A stretch of 64,000 nt of DNA, taken from contig JAQBPX010000002.1 of NCBI GenBank assembly GCA_028287305.1, positions 310,001-374,000 on the forward strand. Reading direction: 5' to 3'. This DNA comes from Gemmatimonadota bacterium (GTDB taxonomy: Bacteria > Gemmatimonadota > Gemmatimonadetes > Gemmatimonadales > Gemmatimonadaceae). The notes under the pieces were generated by a model. It made no database searches, had not been told where the DNA came from, and saw nothing but the letters and a program-made list of their open reading frames with translations. Made by a program: the position numbers and the translations under genes. Positions 35,073 through 42,919 of this stretch are shown here, one piece after another; the stretch's first letter is position 1; every line of letters starts with the position of its first letter.

Positions 35073-36803
35073 ATGCCCATCGCATTCCGTGCGCGTTCCC
35101 GCGTGACCCTGGCCGCAAAGGCGTTGCTCCTCGCCGCGGCGGCCGCGTGCGCGAGTGGCCGGCAGACCACGTCGAAGACCGAGGCGAACCTCGTCACCGG
35201 GCGCGGCGTGTATCCGCGCGACTTCGCGGTGCGCAAGCCGCAGACGCGCGCCGAGCGCAGCGGCTTCACCGAGACCAGCCTGCACGCCGACGTGATGATG
35301 TTCCTCGACTCGCTCCAGAAGACCGGCGCGAAGATCAACATCACGACGATGGGCACCACGAGCATGGGCAAGCCGATCCCGCTCGTCATCGCCAGCCGCC
35401 CGCTGGTCAAGACGGCGACCGAGGCGAAGCGCCTCAATCGCCCGATCGTGTACATCCAGGGCAACATCCACGGCGGCGAGGTGGAGGGAAAGGAAGCGGT
35501 GCTCGCACTGCTGCGTGAGCTCACGATGGACAAGAAGCCCAACGTGCTCGACTCGATCGTGCTGCTCGTGGCGCCGATCTACAATGCGGACGGCAACGAC
35601 AAGCTCGGGCCGCAGGCGAGGAATCGCGGTGAGCAGAACGGCCCTGCGATGGTCGGCGAGCGCGCCAACGGACAGGGCCTCGACCTGAACCGCGATTACA
35701 TCAAGGCGGAGGCGCCGGAGACGCGCGCGTCGCTCGCGATGTTCCAGGCGTGGGACCCCGACCTGCTCGTGGACCTGCACACCACCGACGGCAGCTATCA
35801 CGGGTATGCGCTCACCTACTCGCCGCCGCTCAACCCGGCAGCGAAGGTCACGGGACCGTTCCTGCGCGACACTGTGCTGCCCGCGGTGAAGGACCTGGTA
35901 AAGCGCCGCTACAACATGGACATCTTCGACTACGGCAACTTCGAGCCGAACCAGGCCGACCCGAAGAGCTGGAATACCTACGAGGACTACCCGCGCTACG
36001 GCACCAACTATTACGGCGTGCGCGGTCGCGCGGCGATCCTCAGCGAGGCGTACTCCCACGACCCATTCCGCACGCGCGTTGCCGCGACCTACACCTTCCT
36101 CTGGGAGGTGCTGAATGTCGTCGCGTCGAATCCCGAGGACTTCGTGGACGGCTCGCATGAGTCGGACCGTCGCGTGACTGCGTGGGGCACCACGCCGGCG
36201 ACGTCGCCCACCGTTGCGCTGCGTTCGGTGATCGCCTCCAAGCGCAGCCAGGACGTGATCATCGAGGACATCGCCTGCACGCCGGGCGACACCAACATCC
36301 TCGAGCCCGGGACTCGAAGGGGCTGCCGCCGGCAGGGGAAGTTCCGCACGGTGCACATCCCCGTGTACGACCGCTTCAACGCCACGCGCGAGCGGCGCCT
36401 GCCCTACGCCTGGACCTTCGACGCTTCACAGGTGGGACTCGTCGCGCTCCTCGAGCAGCACGGCGTGTTCCTCGAGAAGCTGGATGAGGGCACCTCGCTG
36501 CGGAGCGAGCGCTTCACCATCGATTCGCTGGTGAAGGGACAGGCGTTCCAGAAGCACACTCTCATGCGCCTCGAGGGGCGCTGGCTCGAGACCACTCCGC
36601 CCCTCCCCGGCGGCACGATCGTCGTGCGGGCCGGACAGCCGCTCGGCGTGCTCGCGCAGTACATCCTGGACCCGGAGAGCGATGACGGTGCGGCCAACTG
36701 GAACGTGCTCGACGCCTCGCTCACCCAGGGCGGCATCTACCCGGTGACGCGCGTGCTCGAACCGATTCGCGCTTCCCTCACTCCCCTGCGCCCCATTCGC
36801 TGA
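35073..36803 (+). CDS. M14-family zinc carboxypeptidase, lipoprotein
   Basis: A 576-residue exported metallopeptidase. A lipoprotein signal ends at Cys26 (LAAAAACASG). The M14 zinc site is complete: His133 and Glu136 in NIHGGEVEGKEA and His236 in DLHTTDG; the general base is probably Glu325 in ILSEAYSHD. A beta-sandwich-like C-terminal domain (about 400-576) follows. It likely removes C-terminal residues from peptides in the periplasm. It sits 4 nt before the proline dehydrogenase gene, so released amino acids such as proline might feed that enzyme; this is inference. Confidence 0.9.
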   Translation: MPIAFRARSRVTLAAKALLLAAAAACASGRQTTSKTEANLVTGRGVYPRDFAVRKPQTRAERSGFTETSLHADVMMFLDSLQKTGAKINITTMGTTSMGKPIPLVIASRPLVKTATEAKRLNRPIVYIQGNIHGGEVEGKEAVLALLRELTMDKKPNVLDSIVLLVAPIYNADGNDKLGPQARNRGEQNGPAMVGERANGQGLDLNRDYIKAEAPETRASLAMFQAWDPDLLVDLHTTDGSYHGYALTYSPPLNPAAKVTGPFLRDTVLPAVKDLVKRRYNMDIFDYGNFEPNQADPKSWNTYEDYPRYGTNYYGVRGRAAILSEAYSHDPFRTRVAATYTFLWEVLNVVASNPEDFVDGSHESDRRVTAWGTTPATSPTVALRSVIASKRSQDVIIEDIACTPGDTNILEPGTRRGCRRQGKFRTVHIPVYDRFNATRERRLPYAWTFDASQVGLVALLEQHGVFLEKLDEGTSLRSERFTIDSLVKGQAFQKHTLMRLEGRWLETTPPLPGGTIVVRAGQPLGVLAQYILDPESDDGAANWNVLDASLTQGGIYPVTRVLEPIRASLTPLRPIR

Positions 36804-36807
36804 ACCG

Positions 36808-37743
36808 ATGCTCCGTAACGCGCTCCTGTATCTGTCGAACCAGCCGAAGGTCTTCGCCTTCGTCCGCAACAACAAGCTCGCGAAGTCGTTCGCCAACCGC
36901 TTCGTGGCAGGGGAGACCCTCGCCACGGCGCTCCCGGCGGTGAAGGCGCTCAACCAGAAGGGAATCACCGCCTCACTGGACCTGCTGGGCGAGAGCGTCA
37001 CCAACGAGCAGGAGGCGCGCGAGGCGCGTGACGCCTACCTCGAGATCCTCGACCGCATCCACGCCGAGGGGCTCGACGCGAACGTCAGCGTGAAGCTCAC
37101 GGCCATGGGGATGGACATCTCCGAGGAGCTCTGCATCAGCATCATGCAGGACGTGCTCGGCCGCGCGCAGCAGTACGACACCTTCGTGCGCCTGGACATG
37201 GAGTCGAGCGCGTACACGGACAACACGCTGCGGCTGTTCGAGGACCGGCTCTACCCCTCGTTCAAGAAGAACGTGGGGATCGTGCTGCAGAGCTACCTCT
37301 ATCGCACGCTCGAGGACGTGAAGCGCGCCAACGAGCTGCAGGCGCGCGTGCGCATCTGCAAGGGCGCGTACAAGTAGCCGGCCGCGGTGGAGTATCCCGA
37401 CAAGTAGGACGTGGACGCCAACTACGTGAAGTGCATGCACGAGCTGATGCTGCGCGGCAACTATCCCGGCATCGCTACGCATGACCCGCGCATCATCGCG
37501 GAGGCGAAGCGATTCGCGAAGGAGAACGGGATTTCGCCGGATCGCTACGAGTTCCAGATGCTGTACGGCGTGCGGCGTGACTTGCAGGAGCAGTTGGTGA
37601 AGGAGGGGTACCGGATGCGCGTGTACGTGCCGTATGGCACGCAGTGGTATCCCTACCTGATGCGCCGGCTGGCGGAGCGCCCGGCCAACGTCGCCTTCAT
37701 CACCGGCAACGTGGTGAAGGAGATGGTCGGCGGGCGCCGTTGA
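36808..37743 (+). pseudogene. Proline dehydrogenase (PutA/ProDH barrel) with two in-frame TAG codons
   Basis: The family is clear: FAD-dependent proline oxidation to pyrroline-5-carboxylate on a TIM barrel. The reading frame 36808-37743 holds 309 sense codons plus TAG at 37375-37377 and at 37405-37407. Around them the text reads RVRICKGAYK-TAG-PAAVEYPDK-TAG-DVDANYVKCMHEL, while relatives have Glu at the first place. After the stops the barrel end is well kept (FQMLYGVRRDLQ, GYRMRVYVPYG, WYPYLMRRLAERPANV). Both TAG codons sit in the same eight bases, ACAAGTAG. Possible readings are fresh nonsense mutations, a sequence error, or readthrough. If the stops are real, only a 189-residue fragment is made. 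Confidence 0.8.
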
Positions 37744-37745
37744 TC

Positions 37746-38150
37746 ATGGCAGGCCAGCATCGCCCCGCTGACCATTCGAAGGGCGACGCCAACACCATTG
37801 GCGGCTATCGCGCGGTGCACGACCGGCCGGCGACGTTCGAGGGCAGCGACGGCATGTCGTACTCGGTGGAGCTGATGGTGGACCCGAGCGAGGACGAGGC
37901 GTACGACGGCTACCTGCTGTTCGTGCGCTGGGCGCGCATCGGCGCGGCGAGTCCGGAGGGGCACATCGAGTCGCCGTACCTGGTGCGCGGCGCGAGCGAG
38001 GAAGAGGCGCTGGCGAGACTGGGGTCGCTGCCGCTGTCGGCGGTGCACGAGCAGCTGGAGGAATTGATCATGATGGGCCGTTCGCCTGGCGCGCGCGGCA
38101 CCCGTCGCTGGTTCGATGTCATGAAGGACGAGAAGGACGAGAGTGAATAG
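37746..38150 (+). CDS. Conserved-looking hypothetical protein
   Basis: A 134-residue acidic protein starting at ATG 37746, two bases after the proline dehydrogenase stop. The middle (DGMSYSVELMVDPSEDEAYDGYLLFVRWARIG) looks like a small beta domain, then helices (SEEEALARLGSLPLSAVHEQLEELIMMGR). No motif or signal peptide. It overlaps the rsgA start by 8 bases, so it is part of the same transcript. I do not recognise the family. Confidence 0.75.
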   Translation: MAGQHRPADHSKGDANTIGGYRAVHDRPATFEGSDGMSYSVELMVDPSEDEAYDGYLLFVRWARIGAASPEGHIESPYLVRGASEEEALARLGSLPLSAVHEQLEELIMMGRSPGARGTRRWFDVMKDEKDESE

Positions 38151-39144
38151 CGATAACGAAGTACGGTTGCTGGGCACCTGCCTCTCGGGAACCGGCGGCA
38201 TATGGTCCGTGAAGACCGATGGTGGCGATCGCATCGAGGCGTCACTCGCCGGCCGGCTGAAAAAGAGTGGGTCGGGGCGCAGGCCGGATGGCTCCATCCG
38301 TCGCGACACCATGAGCGCAGCCAGCCAGAAGCTCAAGCTCGCGGTGGGCGATCGCGTGGTGCTCGAGCGCGACGAGGACAACGGATCGTGGCGCATCAAC
38401 GAGGTGCTGCCGCGCCGCTCCAAGCTGGCGCGCCGTGCACCGGGTGGCGGGCATGGCGAGCGCGTGCTCGCGGCGAACGTGGACCAGGTGCTGATCGTGT
38501 TCGCGGCCGCGAAGCCGGAGCCGCACCCGCGGATGCTCGACCGCTTCTTGGTGATCGCCGAGGCGAACGAGCTCACCGCGCGCATCGTGATCAACAAGGT
38601 GGACCTGGTGGGCGAGCGCGAGGCGCGCGAGCGCTTCGACGTGTACTCCCGCGCCGGGTATGTCGTGCACTACACGAGCGTGAAGAAGGAGATCGGCATC
38701 GCGGAGCTCAAGGATGCGCTCGCGGGCAACGTCAGCGTGCTCACGGGCCCGAGCGGCGTGGGCAAGTCGTCGCTTGTGAATGGGCTGTTCCCTGGGCTCA
38801 ACCTGCGCGTGGGCGAGATCAGCGAGTCGGTGAACAAGGGGCGTCACACCACGGTTGGGGCGCTCGCGCATCCGCTGCCCGACGACCAGGGCGGCGGTTT
38901 CGTGGTGGACACGCCGGGCCTGCGCGAGATCGGCATGTGGGCGCTGGCGCTCCGCGAGCTGGACGACTGCTTCCCGGAGTTCCGCCCCCATCGCGGCGAG
39001 TGCCGATTCCAGGACTGCGCGCACGTGTCGGAGCCCGGATGCAAGATTCGCGAGGCGCTCCAGAAGGGAGAGGTCGCCGCGGCGCGGTACGACAGCTACC
39101 TCAAGATCCGGGAGGAGATTTCGTCGGAGGATCCTTCCTGGTAG
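38143..39144 (+). CDS. rsgA: Ribosome small-subunit-dependent GTPase A
   Basis: RsgA tests maturation of the 30S subunit and releases RbfA. The 333 residues show an N-terminal OB domain (about 1-105), a circularly permuted GTPase with NKVD (G4) before the P loop GPSGVGKSS (202-210), KGRHTT (G2) and DTPG (G3), and a C-terminal zinc site (CRFQDCAHVSEPGC). Start is a GTG at 38143 within the end of the previous gene; a run GACGAGAAGGACGAGA before it can act as ribosome site. The hairpin element after it may end the operon. Confidence 0.95.
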   Translation: MNSDNEVRLLGTCLSGTGGIWSVKTDGGDRIEASLAGRLKKSGSGRRPDGSIRRDTMSAASQKLKLAVGDRVVLERDEDNGSWRINEVLPRRSKLARRAPGGGHGERVLAANVDQVLIVFAAAKPEPHPRMLDRFLVIAEANELTARIVINKVDLVGEREARERFDVYSRAGYVVHYTSVKKEIGIAELKDALAGNVSVLTGPSGVGKSSLVNGLFPGLNLRVGEISESVNKGRHTTVGALAHPLPDDQGGGFVVDTPGLREIGMWALALRELDDCFPEFRPHRGECRFQDCAHVSEPGCKIREALQKGEVAAARYDSYLKIREEISSEDPSW

Positions 39145-39179
39145 GGGAGAGGTCGTAGCGCCAGGGCAATTCAACTGCT

Positions 39180-39276
39180 TGAACAGGACAACGGCGGACA
39201 GATACTGGACAGGGCGGTAGAACAACAAGGATTGTTTTTGCAGTTGTCCTGCCCGTCTCCGCCGTTGTCCTGTTCA
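39180..39276. repeat. Long inverted repeat of the TGAACAGGACAACGGCGGA family (copy 1), probable terminator
   Basis: TGAACAGGACAACGGCGGA (39180-39198) pairs perfectly over 19 bases with 39258-39276. The inside can fold again: AACAA-GGA-TTGTT followed by TTTG gives a small terminator shape. AACTGC stands before the left arm. The left arm is nearly repeated at 54663-54683. It lies after rsgA and before the DUF2277 gene, so it could end the six-gene run. Confidence 0.8.
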
Positions 39277-39313
39277 GGCTTTGGCAGTGCTTTTTGTGAG
39301 GGATGTCCAGAAT

Positions 39314-39583
39314 ATGTGTCGCAACATTCGCACGCTCGCCAACTTCGAGCCTGCCGCCACCGAGGACGAGATTCGCGCCTCGGCGCTGCAGTTCGTCCGC
39401 AAGCTGAGCGGGATGAACCAGCCGGCGAAGCACAATGAAAAGGCGTTCGACCGCGCGGTGGATGAGGTCACGGCAGCCGCGCGGCGCCTGATCGAGCACC
39501 TCGAGGTCAAGGCACCCCCGCGCAACCGCGAAGAGGAAGCGCGTAAGGCGAAGGAGCGTTCGGCCGCCCGCTTCGCGGACTGA
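39314..39583 (+). CDS. DUF2277 family protein
   Basis: An 89-residue protein. The opening MCRNIRTLANFEPAATEDEIRASALQFVRKLSG is the constant part of DUF2277, and FDRAVDEVTAAARRLIEHL continues it; the end is charged and helical. ATG 39314 fits the family start; the frame before it includes the repeat's tail. Function unknown; the Cys-Arg-Asn-Ile start is strictly kept in the family and is likely important. Confidence 0.9.
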   Translation: MCRNIRTLANFEPAATEDEIRASALQFVRKLSGMNQPAKHNEKAFDRAVDEVTAAARRLIEHLEVKAPPRNREEEARKAKERSAARFAD

Positions 39584-39801
39584 CCGGCGCTTCGCGTCAC
39601 TCCGACACGGCGGCGTCCTCCAGGGGCGACGCCCGTATGGGAACGGAAAAGTCGAGTTCTCGTCTCTGGCGCGGCCAAGCCATGCGGTGACATGGTGTTG
39701 CAGGACTCGCGCGGCCCAGGCGCGCGCCGGGCATCATCCTTTCCTTGGGTGTGGTCGCGCGCACCCCCAGCGCGGTCCTTCGACCCCTCCCCCCAGGTCC
39801 G

Positions 39802-40806
39802 ATGAACATCACGCTGCAGACCATCCAGCGACTCTGTCGGGCGCTCGCCCTGCTTCCGCTGCTGCTATCGAGTGCGCGCGGGCAGGTGGCGCAACAGGGC
39901 GCGAAGTCGCCCGGCGTCGCACTGTTCGAGGCACGCAGGTATGACGATGCCAAGCGCGATTTTGCGCTGCGCATCCAGCGCAACGCGAATGACCGCGAGG
40001 CCATGTACTACCTGGGTCGCGTGGCCGCCGCGCAGAGCGCCACCGACGAGTCGGTGAAGTGGTTCGAGAAGGCCGTGGAAGCTGATCCGCAGAACGCCGA
40101 CTATCACTACTGGCTGGGCAATGCCTACGGCGACGCCGCGCAGCATGCGTCGAAGTTTCGGCAGCCCTTCCTCGCCCGGAAGGTGAAGGCCGAGTTCGAG
40201 CGCGCCGTGCAGCTCGACCCCCGGCAGCTGGAGGGGCGCCTTGGCCTCATCGAGTTCTACGTGCAGGCGCCGGGCTTCATGGGCGGGAGCATCCCGAAGG
40301 CGAAGGAGCAGGCCGCGGAGATCATGAAGCTCAACCGCATGCGCGGCGGCCTCGCGATTGCCTCGATCGCCGAGCGCGAGAAGAACCTGGTGGATGCCGA
40401 GCGTGGCTATCGCGTTGCCTATGACGCCGCGCCGGACAGCCTGCCGGCGTTCGCGTCGCTCACGAACTTCCTGCTGCGCCAGAGCCGCGCGGAGGAGCTG
40501 TTCGCGCTGGCCGAGCGCTACGAGAAGACGCACCCCGACGAGCAGTGGGGCCAGCTCGTGTACGGTCGTGCCGCGGCGGCTACGGGCAGGAACATGGAGC
40601 GCGGTGAGCGCCTGTTGCGGGCGTTCATCGCGTCACCGCCGAAGGAAGCCAGCCCCCAGCAGCTGAGCGGCGCGCACTACCGGCTGGGGATGATCCTCGA
40701 GAGAACGGCGCGCCGCGAGCTGGCGAAGGGCGAGTATCAGGTCGCGATCAAGCTGAATGACCGGAACGAGGATGCGAAGAAGGCCCTCGAAAAAGTGATG
40801 CAGTAG
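39802..40806 (+). CDS. Exported TPR protein
   Basis: A 334-residue protein with a signal peptide (LALLPLLLSSARGQ) and tetratricopeptide helices: ALFEARRYDDAKRDFALRIQRNANDREAMYYLGRVAAAQ, then SVKWFEKAVEADPQNADYHYWLGNAYGDAAQ and more up to the end. It is probably a periplasmic scaffold. The start ATG 39802 puts the signal first. 39584-39801 holds no gene that I can support. It converges on the coiled-coil lipoprotein with 9 nt between. Confidence 0.85.
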   Translation: MNITLQTIQRLCRALALLPLLLSSARGQVAQQGAKSPGVALFEARRYDDAKRDFALRIQRNANDREAMYYLGRVAAAQSATDESVKWFEKAVEADPQNADYHYWLGNAYGDAAQHASKFRQPFLARKVKAEFERAVQLDPRQLEGRLGLIEFYVQAPGFMGGSIPKAKEQAAEIMKLNRMRGGLAIASIAEREKNLVDAERGYRVAYDAAPDSLPAFASLTNFLLRQSRAEELFALAERYEKTHPDEQWGQLVYGRAAAATGRNMERGERLLRAFIASPPKEASPQQLSGAHYRLGMILERTARRELAKGEYQVAIKLNDRNEDAKKALEKVMQ

Positions 40807-40815
40807 CCTCCTGAA

Positions 40816-41742
40816 TCACTTCTTCAGCAGGATCAGGTACTTCCCACTCGCCCAGAATTGCTCCGGCTGGTCGATCCGCAGTCCACCCGTGATGTGCCCG
40901 TCCTTGGTGCCATAGGGCGTCGCAAAGGCGCCATCATGGCGCGAGGCGATCGTGTACTCCCCCTCGGGAATCGCGATCTGGCGATCCCGCAGGCGATCCA
41001 CCTGCGTGAACTTCGAAGGGTCCATCTGCCGCGCGGGCGCGGTGTGGCGATCGCCGACGATCAGGAATGGCTTGCGCCCCTCCTCCACCAGCACGCCGCG
41101 CTTCACGAGCTCGTCGCGCGTGCCACTCGTCCAGTAGACGGTGTTCAACTGGCGCGTGAGGTCCGACACGGTGTCCGTGAGCGCCGCGCGCTGGCCGGCG
41201 AGGGTCACGTTCGCCTTCGTCACCGTGTCGACCTTGCCCTTGAGCCCCGCGATCTGGACGCCCTGCTCGTCGATGATTCCCTGCATCTCGGCGCGCTGGC
41301 GCTCGGCCGTCGCGCGGAACTCGCCGATGGTCTTCTCGTAGGCGGTGATCTGCGCGAGGAGGGCATCGTCCTTCTTCGCCAGGCTCGCCGCGCGCGAGCG
41401 CGTGGTGGCCAGGCGCGACTCCGTGGAATCCAGGCGCGCGACCAGCTCATGGATGCGGCTCATCACGCTGTCGCGCTCCGCCTTGAGGTCGGCGGTCTCG
41501 CTGGCGCGCTGGAGCTTCGGCTTGCTCGACGCGAGCGAGCGGGCCTTCGCGATCTCGGCGTTGATGTCGTTCACGAACTGCGTGGACATCAGCATGTCGT
41601 TCAGCAGCTCGTTCTTGACCGCCATCAGCGAGTCGCGCCGGAGCGAATCGGAATGCTGGAGCGAGGACAGCTGCTCCTTGGCCTTGGTGTCGCAGGAAAC
41701 CAGGGAGAATGCCGCTAATGCGCCGAGAAGGAGTTTCCGCAT
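40816..41742 (-). CDS. Coiled-coil lipoprotein with C-terminal globular domain
   Basis: The 308 residues start with a lipoprotein signal ending in LVSC (Cys17). Residues about 20-200 are a long coiled coil rich in Ala, Arg, Asp and Leu. The end (GTRDELVKRGVLVEEG ... FTQVDRL ... IPEGEYTIASRHDG ... EQFWASGKYLILLKK) resembles the C-terminal domain found in Bacteroidetes proteins named Cbp1-like adhesins; the likeness is from memory. It may span the periplasm as a structural element. Right upstream begins the GGGGCTGA tandem repeat. Confidence 0.8.
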   Translation of the reverse strand: MRKLLLGALAAFSLVSCDTKAKEQLSSLQHSDSLRRDSLMAVKNELLNDMLMSTQFVNDINAEIAKARSLASSKPKLQRASETADLKAERDSVMSRIHELVARLDSTESRLATTRSRAASLAKKDDALLAQITAYEKTIGEFRATAERQRAEMQGIIDEQGVQIAGLKGKVDTVTKANVTLAGQRAALTDTVSDLTRQLNTVYWTSGTRDELVKRGVLVEEGRKPFLIVGDRHTAPARQMDPSKFTQVDRLRDRQIAIPEGEYTIASRHDGAFATPYGTKDGHITGGLRIDQPEQFWASGKYLILLKK

Positions 41743-41892
41743 GGGGCTGAGGGGCTGAGGGGCTGAGGACTGCGTGGGGAAGGAACCGCTTCGGTACTGA
41801 TGAGCTGACTAGACCTACCCGGGCCGGCGGCGAGGGGTTCCGCAGGAGGCTGTTCCCCAGCCCCCCAGCTCCCGACAACCCGAACTCCCGCC
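41743..41892. repeat. GGGGCTGA tandem repeat and C-rich partner (copy 1)
   Basis: Three tandem GGGGCTGA units (41743-41766) start at the base next to the lipoprotein start codon. At 41857-41890 a C-rich part (CCAGCCCCCCAGCTCCCG, then CCCGAACTCCCGCC) is partly complementary to it. The same two parts occur at 63657-63755. The G-rich strand could form a hairpin or a quadruplex-like fold. No gene is seen between the lipoprotein start and the GntR stop. Confidence 0.6.
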
Positions 41893-42741
41893 CTACCAGG
41901 CCCCCCGCTCCCCCGCCACCGCGATCACCTTGCCCAGCCGCTCCGCGGCATGGCGCCAGTTGACCTCGATCGCGCGCTGCGCATCGTCGGCACGGCCTTC
42001 CTCGATCGCGTCCACGATCGTCTCGTGCTCGTCCACCGAGGCGCGGATGTCGCTGGTGAGCATGCTGATGTACATGCGGATGTAGCGCTCCGCCTGCGGC
42101 TTCACCGCATCGTGCAGGGCGAGCAGCCGCGGGCCCGCGCACGCTTCCACGATGCGACGGTGCAGGCGCTCGTCGGCCTCATACAGCTTCGAGTGATCCA
42201 CCGGCGCGGCGCGGCCTGCCTTGTGGAACTCGGCGTTCAGGGCGCGGAGTTCGCGAGCGAGCGTCTTGCGATCGGCGGCGTCGAGCCGCGCGGCGCCCGA
42301 GCCGCCCAGCCCCTCGAGCGCGCCGACCACCGTGAGCAGCTCGTGCACGTCCGCCTGCGTGAGCGGCGCCACCGTGAGGCGCGACTGCTGTGCCCCCGGC
42401 GCGCCCATCACGTAGCCCTCCTGCTGCAGCCGCTGCAGCGCCTCGCGGACCGGCGTCCGGCTCACGCCCAGGCGGCTGGCGATCTCGGTCTCCACGATGC
42501 GACTGCCCGGCGCCAGCGAGCCCACCACGATCAGGTCGCGGAGTCGCGCATACACCTGGTCGGGACGCGAGCCATGGGGCGCGTCGGCCGCGCTCGGCAG
42601 CGCCGTCACCACGCTCTTCCGCCCCGAGGCTGCCCCGCGCGCCTTCACCGCGCCCCTCGCGTCGGGCTTCGACACGGCAGGGCGCGATGCGGCCGGCGTG
42701 CGGCGCGCGGGCGAGTCTACGGGCTTGCGGGAGGAGGCCAT
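41893..42741 (-). CDS. GntR-family regulator, FadR/FCD subfamily
   Basis: A 282-residue regulator. After a 55-residue basic, low-complexity start comes the winged helix (VYARLRDLIVVGSLAPGSRIVETEIASRLGVSRTPVREALQRLQQEGYV), then an all-helical FCD domain with Asp and His residues that could hold a metal or an organic acid (FHKAGRA, DERLHRRIVEACAG, HDAVKPQAERYIRMY, DEHETIVDAIEEG). Such regulators answer to small acids. ATG 42741 is used. A perfect TTGTATACAA palindrome lies 100 bp upstream in the divergent gap and is its likely site. Confidence 0.9.
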   Translation of the reverse strand: MASSRKPVDSPARRTPAASRPAVSKPDARGAVKARGAASGRKSVVTALPSAADAPHGSRPDQVYARLRDLIVVGSLAPGSRIVETEIASRLGVSRTPVREALQRLQQEGYVMGAPGAQQSRLTVAPLTQADVHELLTVVGALEGLGGSGAARLDAADRKTLARELRALNAEFHKAGRAAPVDHSKLYEADERLHRRIVEACAGPRLLALHDAVKPQAERYIRMYISMLTSDIRASVDEHETIVDAIEEGRADDAQRAIEVNWRHAAERLGKVIAVAGERGAW

Positions 42742-42805
42742 GGCGGAGTGAGCGATACGGTGGTGAAATATACGGGGGCCAGGGTGTACGGCGCGGTGCG
42801 CTCCC

Positions 42806-42851
42806 TTGCGGGCAGCGGGCGAATCTATATTATGTGCAGAATTGTATACAA
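42806..42851 (+). promoter_or_regulatory. Promoter with TTGTATACAA operator in the GntR divergent gap
   Basis: A weak -35 TTGCGG (42806-42811) and a good -10 TATTAT (42828-42833) are 16 nt apart and point to the 446-residue gene. Just after the -10 stands the 10-bp perfect palindrome TTGTATACAA (42842-42851). FCD-type GntR proteins are known to bind TTGTATACAA-like sites, so repression by roadblock is likely. The region is AT-rich against its surroundings. Confidence 0.6.
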
Positions 42852-42919
42852 AACGTGACGCGGCCCACATCCGCGCCTCGCGCCCTTGCCAGCCGGCGCG
42901 ACACCTCCTGATTTCGGCC

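Noticed and set aside
32485-35118. An 877-codon open frame antisense to fadJ and fadI
   Set aside because: It is Arg/His/Ala/Leu-rich without domain patterns and lies fully opposite two certain genes; long antisense frames are expected at this GC content.
36808-37743. General reassignment of TAG to an amino acid
   Set aside because: Many sure genes here (for example queG, the SNF2 helicase, rsgA, cysK) end in TAG at the expected length, so only a local event is possible.
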